A stretch of DNA of 64,000 bases from Odontesthes bonariensis (taxonomy: Eukaryota > Chordata > Actinopteri > Atheriniformes > Atherinopsidae): assembly GCF_027942865.1 (NCBI RefSeq), contig NC_134513.1, forward strand, positions 34,217,429 to 34,281,428, written 5' to 3'. The notes under the pieces were generated by a model. It searched no databases. It was not told the DNA's origin and was given only the letters and a program-made list of their open reading frames with translations. Of this stretch, positions 11,787 to 23,160 are shown piece after piece. The translations under genes and the position numbers were made by a program. Each line of letters opens with the position of its first letter. The stretch's first letter is position 1.

Positions 11787-12691
11787 ATGGCAGAAGCAAG
11801 AGCACCACACAAATGTAAGTTCTTCTATCTTTTTGCCATAATTTAACTGTTTTAACCGTTTTAGGTTGTGATAACTGGTGTATTGTGTGAGTTTAACATG
11901 GTGGCAATGTGTAGTTATTTTCTGATATAAACGCACATGGGAAAAGTCGCTATTTTACATGGAGTAATCGGTCAATGCATGTGAAGGTGCCACGAAAGAG
12001 TTGTTTTTTTAAATTGTAACGCGAGTATTTACAAGCAATGTAGTTGGTTAACCATAGAGAAGTTCCTTTTGAGTGACATGAGCGTCATTTCGCTACCTAT
12101 TATCACAAGTATTCATATACGTGACTGATTCACAGGGACTCAAGCACAAAGAGCCTGATCAGGTTTAGCGCCGAAAACGAAGATCTGTTTCTAAAGTCAT
12201 CCCCATCCCCAAAAAGAAGTAGGAAGTCCAATCCCATAATGGATTACCTGATACAGGAGAGCCTGAAGGAGCAGAAGCGCCACGAGCAGAAAACGGAGCG
12301 CTTTTTAGCTCGGTTTGAGCTCATGATAGACAAACTTTACGGTGAGTTGATGCGCCATGCACCTATTGTACACACAGCCACCACTACCGCATTCTGAAAC
12401 ACCTTTTTTAAATTTTTTACAATGGATGAAAGTACATGCTATAATGTCATGTCTTGTTCCCCCAGAACATCACTGAGCCCATGCAGCACCTCCGATGTGC
12501 CATGCACCTTCGCTGTTCCTGCTCCAGTCATCTCGTTCTTGATGATTGCACTGTTGCCCGTTTATATTCATACTGTTTATATTCATACTGTTTATTGTCC
12601 ATATTTGCAGCAGACACTTTACAGCAGACACTTTAAGCTGTTATTTCTGAAAACAAGCTGCCTTACCAGTCTGTAATGTGAGCCTAATAAA
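11787..12691 (+). CDS. Possible mini-gene with coiled-coil C-terminus, transposon-like
   Basis: ATG at 11787 opens MAEARAPHK and runs into a donor at 11815 (gtaagt). A second exon, 12136-12341, follows a cag acceptor and encodes a charged segment RFSAENEDLFLK, then MDYLIQESLKEQKRHEQKTE, a predicted coiled coil. It is spliced (gtgagt donor) to 12466-12476, which ends EHH and a stop. AATAAA follows at 12686. The exon 1 phase does not fit exon 2, so an exon may be missing. The coiled-coil end resembles the Myb/SANT-like second protein of PIF-Harbinger elements, and the convergent partner supports that, but no matching TIR pair was found. Function not recognised. Confidence 0.4.
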
Positions 12692-12777
12692 AGAAATTAA
12701 GGACAAAAGGTTTGTGAGCATGATTATCACATCAACATCATATGAACGACTGGAACGGATATTGGTATGAAGAGATT

Positions 12778-13407
12778 TATTGTACAAGGGATAACAAAAA
12801 AATTGGGGTACATGTTGTGGTCCAGTGGGCAATAATTTGTAGGACGACCCGTCTGCTGGAAAGAAAAACATGGAAAGATCAGGCTTTCATCCTCCCAAAC
12901 CAACACATTGATAGCACACACAATGCAGTGCATTTATTTAAGTCATCAAATCTGAACCTGGTACAAAGAAAACCGCTTCAAAAACGCATGAGCTGCATGT
13001 TTATTCCAAACGGAACGAGGCGAGTAACAAAGGCTAAACGTTAGCTTATGCTTTCAGCTAGGTTAGCCAGGTTAGGATACTACTCCAATCAATAAATCAG
13101 CAAATCCAACGAGACAAGCAAATTGTTTCTATATTACACGATATCACAAATGTACAGTTAGAAGCACTTTCAAACACACACACACACACACATTATCATA
13201 TTCACACGCCGGCTCTGGAAGCTACCAGCTGCTCACTCACACACGTTATTTGCATTAATTTCTCATTCTACATACCGTAACAAGATCCAGCAATGCTCCC
13301 ACATGTCGAAGACGCCTTCGCCTGATGGCACTCCGTCGATTCGACGCAGATATTTCTAAAAATATCCGAATAGCCCAGGACAGCGCGAACACCACAGCAC
13401 CGGTCAT
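12778..13407 (-). CDS. Possible convergent mini-gene, Arg-rich first exon
   Basis: The minus-strand ATG at 13407 starts a 44-codon exon (13407-13276) containing an Arg-rich run (RRSAIRRRRLRH) and ending at a gtatgt donor. No convincing second exon is seen before the minus-strand AATAAA near 12778. A short Arg-rich start is found in some Harbinger transposases, and the convergent layout with the plus-strand mini-gene fits a two-gene element. It could also be a host remnant. Confidence 0.3.
13174..13192. repeat. (CA)n microsatellite
   Basis: A short CA dinucleotide run. Confidence 0.9.
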
Positions 13408-13523
13408 ATTTGTTTACTTCTGGCTAAAGCTGTCGCTTTTGGTTACGTAACAACTGACGGCGCGGACTTATTACGTTTGTGAGTGTGAAGTGCTGTCCCA
13501 ATTCGAAGGGGTGACATTCTTAG

Positions 13524-13570
13524 CCCTTCGCCTACCCCTACGTTTGAAGGGGCGAGGGGTAGGCGAAGGG
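13524..13570. repeat. Perfect 16-bp hairpin
   Basis: CCCTTCGCCTACCCCT (13524-13539) is repeated inverted at 13555-13570 around a 15-base loop. A related, imperfect inverted version continues outwards. It is probably the end of a MITE whose other end is lost. Confidence 0.8.
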
Positions 13571-14311
13571 GTAGAAAATAGAATTGGGATTGGGCCTTAG
13601 AGCCTTTTTGTGCTGTTTGAAGTAAAAAAAAAAAAAAAAACTAACAAAAACCTGACACTTTGTTTTGAGCCCCTAGATTCAGAAACATCTCACTGTTCTG
13701 ATTTTCATTTCAAGTTTACATCACTCCTCAGGATCAGCCCACCTCTACCTCTAAGCCCCGCCTGCTCGCATCCAACCTGCTTCACGTATGAAGCCAACTT
13801 TCTGGTCCAAATGTTCTGTTGTCAGCTGTACTGAGGAGCATGCATCTTACCACCAGCCCAATGGATAAACTATAATATATCTAAGGTGTGTTTTTGGCAC
13901 AACACCACTATTCTCCTCCCTCACACTGCTACATTGAATGCCGTGTACCGCTCTCAGTGTGTTAACATAACATTATTGGCATGTTTCTGATAAAGCTAAC
14001 CCTAACCCTCAGGTTCCACCCAAACATGTTCTTTTTTGTTTGAGGGATGGTTCCCCTGTAGTTAGCACCTGTGTGAACACAGAGATCTTTGCATATTTAA
14101 TAGTTTGTTTTTAATAGCATATATATGCTATTAAAAAACATATATGTATTATGTACTATATGTAATATATATGTATATATTAGGGCTGGGCAACGATTAA
14201 AATTTTTAATCTAATTAATCACATGATTTCCCTGATTAATTACGATTAATCGCATTTGTACCCAAAATCCAAAAATTAATTCAAAAGTAGCATATAGCTT
14301 TTAGCATTGTT

Positions 14312-14617
14312 TTATTTTAAATGTGCTGCCATATGAATGAAAGTGCCATAACATTTGTTGTGCAAACACACTTTTAACATCAGCATCTTTCTGTAGTTTT
14401 TATGTAGAAGCCTCGCTCCACTGTCTGTTTCCTTGAATGACTTGCTGCTATCAGTTGTGTGTTTTGCCTTTAAGTGATATTTTAGACTGGAACTACTACG
14501 CTGAGAAGACAATTCAACTTGGCAGTGTTTACAGATGACTTTGGTTCTGTCGACTCCGCCGTTTGGAAGAACTTTAAAATGAAAATGCCTGAGTAAAAGT
14601 TCCGTACCCTTCTCCAT
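14312..14617 (-). pseudogene. hAT transposase N-terminus (BED finger)
   Basis: The natural start is the Met at 14617 (MEKGTELLLRHFHF); frame upstream of it belongs to the nested MITE. The BED finger is complete: CKHC at about residues 28-31, then LKYHLKAKH. After it the frame runs into unrelated sequence and stops after 101 codons, so only DNA binding could remain. Confidence 0.75.
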
Positions 14618-14623
14618 GTTTAA

Positions 14624-15039
14624 AGCGGCAGTCGGCAATTTTTTTTTAGTCATATTAGCTTGAACTGTCATGGGATTCTGGAAGTAGAATATTAATTAGG
14701 CTGTTTAGGAAAAATAACGAAATCTGTAGCTCCCTCTGAAGCCTGTAATCATGCTTGCAAAAACCGAGCGCTCCCGGCTGTTTTTAACCAATCAAGTTAG
14801 GGTGGAGGAATCCTACCTGTCAATCACAGCTTGTGCACACGCTGCTGAGCGTGAGTCTGCCCCAGCTTGTGTACGCTCACACTGGTGTGAACTCACGTGC
14901 ACAACCTCGTCCACAGAGGGGGAGGGGTTTGGGGGGCGATTCGGAGCTTGTTAGAGGTTGGGGGAGGGACCTGAAAGTTGTGTCAGTTCGAATTTTCCGA
15001 CTTTAGACTCGGAATTTTGAAAACTTGCCGACTGCAGCT
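14624..15039. mobile_element. MITE nested in the hAT element
   Basis: The left end AGCGGCAGTCGGCAA and inverted right end AGCTGCAGTCGGCAA differ at one base. TAA precedes the left end (14621-14623) and lies one base beyond the right end (15041-15043), which suits the 3-bp TWA duplication of PIF/Harbinger MITEs. No open frame of note. Confidence 0.65.
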
Positions 15040-15122
15040 GTAATGGATGCGCCGATTACTTTCTTTTCCGGTTCCGCAGCAGACAGCAACAGACTTTTAA
15101 AATAATAAAATAAATAATAAAA

Positions 15123-15330
15123 CAGGGGTGGTCTGTGGCGTAATGGGTTGAGCAGGCGCCCCATGTACAAGAGGCTATAGTCCTCGCTGCAGCTGGCCCC
15201 GGTTCGAATTCTGCCTTAGACGGCCCTGTGCTGCGTGTTGTTCCCCCTCTCTCTGCCCCCTGTTTCCTGTCTCTCTGAACTTTCCTATCCATTAAAGGCA
15301 CAAAAGCCCCAAAAAATAATAACAAAAAAA
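15123..15330 (+). mobile_element. tRNA-derived SINE
   Basis: A tRNA-like head carries a Pol III A box (tggcgtaatggg, from 15137) and B box (ggttcgaattc, 15201-15211). It is followed by a pyrimidine-rich body (ccctctctctgccccctg) and an A-rich tail at 15301-15330. Length is about 208 bp. Such SINEs are mobilised by LINE machinery. It is nested in the hAT element, so it is younger. Confidence 0.85.
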
Positions 15331-15392
15331 GTGTTAATGCACGATAAAATATTTAGCAGCGTTAAATAATCGAATATAACTCGCCCAGCCCT

Positions 15393-15417
15393 AATATATA
15401 TATATATATATATATAT
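15393..15417. repeat. (TA)n microsatellite
   Basis: A TA dinucleotide run at the right edge of the hAT element, with AT-rich target sequence also on its left side. Confidence 0.9.
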
Positions 15418-18400
15418 GCTGGTGCTAAATTACCAACAAACAGAGTTTGTGTCTGGTTTAAAGCAAAGGTACCTCAACTCTTGTCTTTTCTTGAAAGAGA
15501 CTATATCAAAAATTCCCACCCCACTAAGCCTGGTAACATGCCCTTATGGTGTTTTCATGTTGAAATACATATCACAAGCAAAATCAGCCATCAACAATAT
15601 GACTGGGGATCCAGCCGTCCTCAGCCTCAGAAAGGCTAAATCAGTGTGAACCAATCCTGACTACCTGCTGGGAAGTAGCAGGACTGGTTGGTTCTGAGAG
15701 GTTGCTGAATACGTGGTTGCTAAAGTGGGATAGTGACGGCGTGTTCTGTTTATAACCGTAAAAACAGGTAATCAGATTCTGTAGGTATCATGTCTGATCC
15801 AAAGATGCTAACCTAAGTGGATTTGGTTTATTTGACACTTTGCAGTGATGCGCATCACATAATGTGGGTGGAGCTCATTTACAGATTTCCAACTTAAAGA
15901 TTCATGCCCCATATAGTGTCAAAGAGTTACCGGTAAATAAACTGCCATGAGATCATGTTGAAAATGAGGGTCCTGAGACTGCGGTCTGGGGTAATGCATA
16001 TTTGGGTGGTAAAATATCTCATAGGAACTGTTTAGCTTCTGGTTTCTGCTGTGGAAATAAAGGAGCTCAAGGAAAAGAGCCACTGCCTCCCCTGCCTCAG
16101 TCGCAGCTGATACTGATGTTAGGCCAAAATATCTACATCCCTAATAATAACACTACCAACATCAAATATTTCAACACATTCAGGAAAAGCTTAAAAACTA
16201 ATGAGTGAGCTCTGTGGATTAAAACTGACAATCAATCAATGAAGGAACCACCTTATTATTCTGAACTACAGAAATAGCTCAAAAAGGAAAATCGATTCAC
16301 TGCATTAACTAATCTCATACTAACAATAAAACACTTGTTTGCAGCCACGTTGACTCTTTAGATCAGAATCTGTGCTGAAGCAGTTAGATGTGTGCAATAA
16401 GCTGATTGATGACCAAGATCAATGCTCAGAGCAGGAAACCTCTGCAACACAGACATTACATTCACAGAGAAACCGACATGTGACGTCTGAGCTCAGCTCA
16501 CCCGAGGCGTCCTCCTGCTGATGGGTAATATGGAAACAGCTCCGTAAGGATGCAGGTACGTATGCTGCTTTGTTCATGTGACCTGATGTTGGTATTCAAT
16601 ATTTATTTAGGCTGAGCAACACATGGGCTGTGGCACTCTGCTTTCCTGGTCCCCTTGTGTTTTTCTATGTCTGACACTCACCCATGTGAATAAAGTATAA
16701 CTGAATTTGAATTTAAAAAAGAGTCTGACAGACAGACTGGAAATCTTTCACTGTGTTTTCCCTGCAGGCTGCTCTTACATTTAACTGCGTTCAACCCACA
16801 ACATTCACATGACATAAATTATTCATTTCATCCACAAACTGCTTGAGAGTGAATGTGTGCGTTCGTGCCTTCATTATGTCCATATGTGCGTGTGGATTCA
16901 TGTTGAGCTAACAATTCATTTCCACCTGACTGTTTGGCACAGTTTCAAATTTCTTTAACCCATTCTTTCTGTTATGCACCAATTTAAAAACAGCAAGTTA
17001 ATTTGAGCCGTATCTGATACACACGGAGAAGAATCTGTTCAGCAAAGCTGCGGAGCACATGAGTGTATCGGGATCGATTTTGAGCTCAAGCTATTTAACA
17101 GTTTCAGGCTCCAGCGGCTGCGTGAGACATGCTGAGGTGGACAGGAGCTGCAGCCCGCCTCATCTCGGCATGCTTAATGCACTTTCTGAGCAGCTAAATG
17201 CTCTGTAATTATAGTGTTTGGTCATGCAGATGGAGTGCAGAGTAAAGTAGTGATTAGACTCTGAAATACAGTCACAAAGAACAAAGCAAATCTGTATCAT
17301 ATTTCAAACATCTCCAACAGAAAAGCAAAAGAGTACAAATGAAAGAATGCAGCATGTTAGTGCATGTAATGAAATATTAAAGCAAAAAATGTCAGTGACC
17401 TTTCTGCTTATTTATTGATTTTTTTTTTCTTGTGAGGAAACTTGATAAGAAATTTAGTCTGTTAGTGCCTCCTACTTGCTGCACTGTTTAAATATGTTCT
17501 GATCGTGATGAAATCCTGTCTGTCAGCCTCAGGTTTGGACTTTAGAGGATGGTGTGCCTGCCAAACATGGCAGCTACATTATTCACGTTGTTTTCGAGGC
17601 CTGCAGTTTCATTAATTCTGGAAGTGCTGCAGAGCTGTAAGCATGATTACTGAATTCATACTGGACAAAGGTCTAGGAGCCCATGGGGTCAGGCCCCACA
17701 GAGAAAGAAACACAGCAAAAAGATGTACAAGGAAAAACATGATGGCTCGTGTTCAGAAAAGACAAAGACGGGTGCAAAAACAACCTCAAATGGATCCAAA
17801 ATTAGCACAAAGAGACAAGCGATTAAAAAAGAAACATGAGATGGCAGCAATGACACCCTTTATAAAAACAAATATAATAAATAATCATAAGATAAGTCAA
17901 ATGAGTACAAATCTATGCAACACGTGGACTTCCAGTATGATCATTTACTGACAAATCTTCTGCTGCCTCCTCAGAGGTCTTATTTTGTCTTCTTTATAGT
18001 GTCCTATGCTACATTTCAAAGAATAAACAACATCAAACCAAAGCAGGAGTCGTTTAGAGTTTCTTTTTTTCATTCATGCCTGCTAGATCAGACAGCATGC
18101 TCGGTTTTCCGTTATAAAATAAATAAAATGATGATTTGTAACATAAGAATCAGCAATACTGTACCCAAGGACAGAAGCTAGTTCATGTGTTGCCTGTCAC
18201 AGCTTCAGCTTTGTCTGCTATCACTGGAACATTGTGTACCAAGAAGCTTTTCTCTTTTAGTCCACAGTTGCTCCCGACTAAACCCATAAACATTACAGCT
18301 CCAATACGAAGGAAAGTCACACGGTAGGGGCCTTCAGTGCAAGTTGATACGAGATTTACTGACCACAGGTGTCCAAAGGTGCAATTAGGTACCCATAAGA

Positions 18401-18870
18401 GCTGTGAAACAGTCAGAGACTCACGTTGTGTTGCTCAGATTCATTTCTCTTATCGGAGCTCTGTCTTTCGTTGTGTCTGGAGCTGGCTGAAATGTGAGTG
18501 CATGAGTTTGGATGAGGTGACACGGTTTAACGAGGTTTGGTGGATCTGAAACCCGAGATGACTGAGATAAAAACGTGTAGATAAAAAGCGGGGAGAACTC
18601 GACCAATCGGAGACGTTCACTGCTGCAAGCCCCGCCCCAAAGGTTCTGTGTCATTTTAAAAATAGCGTCTCCCTACTCAGGGCTGGTTTTTGAGTAGGGG
18701 GATGCAGAACTGGAGGCTGCATATTTAAGACCCTCATCTTTCACATTAGCTGAATGGTGCTGGAAACAAGTGTGATGACTGGGGTTTTTTTGGTTTTAAT
18801 TTAATTCTGATTAAGTGCTCCAGGGGTGAGTTGGATACTTTGATGAGTCTCCTGGATTCATGGTGAAGCT
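15418..18870. other. Unassigned stretch
   Basis: About 3.4 kb with no recognisable gene, RNA or complete repeat. A poly(T) run near 17420 and a possible degraded element end near 16690 (aataaagtataactgaattt) are the only marks. Confidence 0.5.
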
Positions 18871-18879
18871 AAAGCGGGG

Positions 18880-19330
18880 GAGAGTACCCAATCACAGGAC
18901 CACCAGAGGAAGGCAGAGATGGTAAACGCTTGCTTTGTTAAAAAGGAACCAGCACTGCCAAGGCAGGAATAATAAACGGCAAACAAAACTCAAAGTGAAC
19001 AAACTTACTGACCAGCAGAGAAAGCACAAGGACGGCAACAGCAATGATCTGGCAGGGGAGAGTAAATTCCAGGTAACATATATACTGGGAGGGATGATTG
19101 GATGAGTGGGTGCAGATGAGTAATGATAATAAGCAATAGGTGGAAACTGGATGAAAGCGGAAAGGCAAGCGAGTGCATCTCAGGATGATGACAGGAAACA
19201 GCACAAACACAAACTGAAAGCTGACAACAGAGTCAAAGAAAATAACTCAATAAAGAGAAAAAACACGGATGATGACAGCTGGCTATTGAGGAGACAGGGA
19301 TTTGACAAATGCTGACACCGCTGATAATTT
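18880..19330. repeat. Anonymous dispersed repeat
   Basis: A purine-rich non-coding segment containing catatatactgggagg, with a general layout like 2219-2700. It ends near gacaaatgctgacaccg. No coding content. Confidence 0.3.
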
Positions 19331-19849
19331 GTCCATCCTTCTAATAGATGACTTCTGGACACTGGGAGCAAATTGAAACTAACAGATATGAACACCAGTT
19401 CTTGGTAAATCAAACACTGAAGCCAAAATCCAGATCTGATTGAGAGACATTTTACTGATTCTTTCTAATATGTCATCAGTGATGTCATCACTGCATCACA
19501 TGCAAATTAGGTGATTAGATTTACTACCTTCATACACTTTGCTTTCCACGAAGCTCTCTAGAATCATTCTCCCTAATTAGGAAGTTTGAACAGTTTTTTT
19601 TTTTTTTTTTTTAATCACTGTTGGTGTCCTTTTTAGAACTTAGTTGTTTGTCTTTGTGACTCAAAGTGATCAGAAAAGATTGTCACACCTCAGTCAGCTA
19701 TGTATAAATAAAGGTTTTATATAAAGACAACACGAGGAATAAGGGCAGCACAGAGACAGAGCTGGGGCTCACATCATAAATCACATCCTGGCTTTCAATT
19801 CAAAACACCTTTTATCTGGTAATCAATTCCTCTCATCATAAATGGAGCA

Positions 19850-20071
19850 CCGCGTTAGTTCTGGCAGACCACGTAGTCAACGCGCCCTTTGCCTATTGGC
19901 TGACGCCGACCCAACCCTTATGGCTCCGCAACCAGCTGCGCTCAATGGGTAATCAGCTGCTGCTCGCAATTGGATGCTGGCATTTGGGGCACTTCATTTA
20001 AACTTGGTTGCTGTCACTGCTTTTTTTTGCTCTCTGCTTGCAAGACGTAGCTCCTATTAGCATACGCGCCG
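19850..20071 (+). promoter_or_regulatory. CpG-rich candidate promoter
   Basis: The G+C and CpG content rises sharply here and into 20.5 kb, in contrast to the AT-rich surroundings. Two inverted CCAAT boxes (ATTGG at 19895 and 19969) lie 100-180 bases ahead of the candidate start codon at 20072. This is consistent with a housekeeping-type vertebrate promoter. Inference only, as no transcript evidence is available. Confidence 0.45.
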
Positions 20072-20229
20072 ATGCTAGTATTGCTGTTGTTGCTGCTGCT
20101 GCTTGCCCTGTCGTCCGGCGTGGATCCCCGCCTGCCGGGGGACTCGGAGGATTTTGACCTTCCCAAGTCCGGCCGAGCCGGGATGCGGCACCGGGCGGGC
20201 TGCCCACAGCGCGCGCGGGCAGAGTCGAG
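20072..20229 (+). CDS. First exon of a secreted or membrane protein (signal peptide)
   Basis: ATG at 20072 opens MLVLLLLLLLLALSSGVDPR: a hydrophobic Leu core then a small-residue cleavage site (SSG), a classic signal peptide. The mature part is charged and proline/arginine-rich (LPGDSEDFDLPKSGRAGMRH), with one Cys. The frame leads to a good splice donor, GAG/GTAGGC, at 20229/20230. The exon is 52 codons plus two bases. It sits in the only CpG-rich stretch of the window, with CCAAT boxes upstream. I do not recognise the gene, and no downstream exon was identified. The following repeat-rich sequence would be its first intron. Confidence 0.5.
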
Positions 20230-20509
20230 GTAGGCCGCGGCGGGCTCCTGTACGTAGCAGGGCAGCCGCGGTAAGACACGCGGCTATCTTACACCGATTT
20301 CACATGATTTTGCGAGACTGTAGCTGTGTGGCGCGGGTCTTATGCCGGCACATTTGGATTACAAACCATCCTCCTGATTGGTCCGTTTGGATCCTCGCGG
20401 TGATGCTTCCAAGGTGCAACAGGTGCTACACACGGCTGATTGGTATGTATGCATTACAGTCTGATGGGTGCGGCGCACCTGTCGTGTAGGGGTGTGGAGT
20501 GCTTTGTGC

Positions 20510-22330
20510 CTATGGGTTACCTCATGTCACGGTAGCCACAAGATAGCTTTTCAAGCCAGTTCGGTAACTAGATAGCTGGCGCTACCTAACTGGAAACGTT
20601 GAACTAGCTAGCTACTGGCTAGCCTTTGACATCTTGAACTGAACCAATTGAAGTGTGGCATTTCATATCATTGTTGTTCTATGAACCGTTCTTAAAAAGT
20701 CTGCTAGTTGGCGTTGGCTAGTATGCTAGTGGTGGCTAAGGCTAGCAGAACTGTGTTTGGAACCATACAGAGGAGTTTCAGCTCTTAAACTCATCAAAAT
20801 CACCTGCGTTCAACTATGTCAGAGAACAGACTCACAGGTTTAGCAATTCTCAGTATTGAGTCTAAACGTGAAAAAATTTAGATTTGGATGAGGTTAGGAG
20901 ATTTGCTGCACAGCAATCATTGCATACAGCTTCTGTAATTTGATTCTGTATAGCAATCAATTGATATACATGTTTTGTATTGTTAATGGAGCCTAAGTGT
21001 ACTTGGCTGACTGAACTACCTTTGAATATTTATTCAACTGGTAAATGAGCTCTGGGAATTATAAATTTTTAAACAGTGGATACATTTTTAGGTGGCTTGG
21101 TTTTAATAAAAAAAAATAAAAAAAAACATTGTGCAGCTGTGCCTGTGTTTAAATAAAACAAGAGCCACTGGTAGGGCTTAACTTGCATGAAAGATGCTGA
21201 TTAAGATCGGAAATAAATTTGGGATGAAGTCAAATCATTAAAACCGCTCCCGGAATTGATGGCATGAACAGCAATGACAGAGGTCATTTGTGTTATGCTT
21301 TATGGCTTGTTTAATTGTGTGGATAGCAAAAAATGCAAGCTCACGATGATTTTTACTTCCTAGGTGGGTCAGGTGAAGTGTGCTAAAGGCTCTGCTTGGC
21401 TTGGATGTTGCTCTGCTTTCCTTGGATCTCGTTTGCTGTTCTTGGATCGGATCTTGCTCTGCTTTGCCCTGCCGCAAAGCGCTGTCGCTGCTGTGGAGAC
21501 TGACCATATATTTTATGGTGTACCTAAGTGGTTGAGGTCAATGCTTGCCCCAATAAAAATTGGTAGCTAATAATTCGTCGGGGGGTAGGATACCCTGGTT
21601 CCAACTAATCAATTGGCTGGTCTGCGTTCCAGTATGGTCTGTTGGGGGGTTTGTTGTCTTTACAGCAAATGGAAGGCACTCCACCTGAGGATGCTGCTGT
21701 TCCCTGTCTTGGCTTCCATGGAGCTCATGGAAAAGTCGGGAACTTCCTCCGAACAGAGCCATACCGCCAAACACAATTGTATGCATTCAGAATAAGCTTC
21801 TGAAATTCATCTCTGTTTCTCGTCTCGTTTTGACGAGAGTGGTTCTGACAGAAATTATGCTTCCTCTCACAATGTCCATCCAGCTCAGACAGTTCATCTC
21901 AGACCTGAAAGAACACCCATCAATAAGAGCAACACCAGACGGAAAATCTCTGACATTCATCTTTATTTTGTCCATAGCAGAGATAATTTTCTAAATAACC
22001 ACAGTACTGCACACGTCCTGATTCAGTCCTCATTTATTTATGTTTCCCCTTCAAGCAGCCAGACTTTCTTGTAATCTTTTAAAGTGGTTCTGAGCAATAG
22101 TTCTCCAGACTTTCTGAAGATTTTGTTTGTTTGTTTGTTTGTTTGTTGACCCACTTAACTCTGACCTATGAATCATTCAAGCAGAACAAAGGCTCCTAAC
22201 TCAAGGGATGAACCAGTGTTGTGTCGACACATAAGAAACAACTTAGCAAAGAAGCCATTTTAAACTGGATCTTTAGGCACTTTGTTCCCAGCAGCCTGTC
22301 ACAGAGACACATCATTTGTTCCCATTTCTT
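20510..22330. other. Unassigned stretch, possibly intronic
   Basis: No gene is recognised. It holds an A-rich run near 21108, a locally repetitive stretch at 21400-21470 (cttggat, gctctgctt), and a (GTTT)n run at 22121-22147. Confidence 0.5.
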
Positions 22331-23160
22331 TAGTTGCATCTATGAAAAACAGCAAAGATAACACAGTTTGACAGACAGAAAACAGGATTTCTGCAGCAAC
22401 AAGGTGATTCCCAAAGAGCTGTTAGCTGAAAACTTGGCATATCTCAGCATGGTGTGCAGTGTATCCTTAAAACATTTGAGGAAACTGGACAAGTGGAGGA
22501 CAAAAGAAGAAGTGTCAGGCCTAAAGAACTATATACAGCAGATGAACAGAATCTGAAAGTGATGTCCTTAAGAAAGAGGAAAAAATCCAGCAAAGACCTG
22601 ACACAGGAGCTGAGAGATGCTTCTGGACCTTCAGCTGATCCATCTGCTGTTGGCCCAAGCCTCATCAGAAATGGGCTCCATGGAAGGGTGGCTGTCAAGA
22701 AGCCGTTCTTAAGGAAGGGAAACAGGGAGAAAAGGCTGAGCTGTGCCAAAGGACACAAGAAGTGGGCTGAAAATCAGTGGCAGCAGGTCTGATGGAGGGA
22801 TGAATCCTCCCCAGAGCCCAGACCTCAACATTACTGAAGCAGTGTGGGATCATGTTGGCAGAGAACGGAACAAAAGGCAGCCCACATCCAAAGAAGAGCT
22901 TTGGGATGTCCTTCAAGAAGCCTGGAGAACTGTTCCTGAAGACTCCTTAAAGAGAGGACAGAAAGCTCGTCTGAGAGGGTTCAGGCTGTGTTGGAGGAGA
23001 AAGGAGCTCAGAGCAGATATTCACTTTAAAGCTCGTTAAAATCATACAGAGTTAGTTTTTTACTTATGTACTGTATTCACGTTCACGTTTGAACATGCAT
23101 CAATAAATCGCTGCAATGATTTCCATTTTTTCCTGTACTTAAAACTTTCTGATTAAGTTG
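22330..23160 (+). mobile_element. Tc1-like transposon relic
   Basis: Two transposase parts are legible. 22454-22792 shows the N-terminal DNA-binding region and GLHGRVAVKKPFLRKGNREK, a hallmark of fish Tc1 transposases, ending near AKGHKKWAENQW. 22799-23039 shows the C-terminal QSPDLNITEAVWDHV, which contains the third acidic residue, and a tail. The segment with the first two catalytic Asp residues is deleted, and the parts are in different frames. No clear inverted repeats remain. Old, dead copy. Confidence 0.8.

Larger units (their letters stand above)
14181..15393 (-). mobile_element. hAT derivative with nested MITE and SINE
   Basis: The ends read TAGGGCTGGGCAACGATTAA on the left and, inverted, TAGGGCTGGGCGAG on the right. 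It sits in an AT-dinucleotide tract, so the 8-bp duplication is not readable with certainty. The minus strand retains the BED-finger start of a transposase. The catalytic domain is absent. Two later insertions lie inside: a 416-bp MITE (14624-15039) and a tRNA-derived SINE (15123-15330). Confidence 0.85.

Noticed and set aside
13997-14010. Telomere-like ctaaccctaaccct
   Set aside because: Only two units; not an interstitial telomere array.
16600-16720. Possible LINE 3' end (aataaagtataactgaattt)
   Set aside because: Too short and diverged to assign.
22444-22916. Minus-strand frames over the Tc1 relic
   Set aside because: Shadows of the plus-strand transposase remnant.
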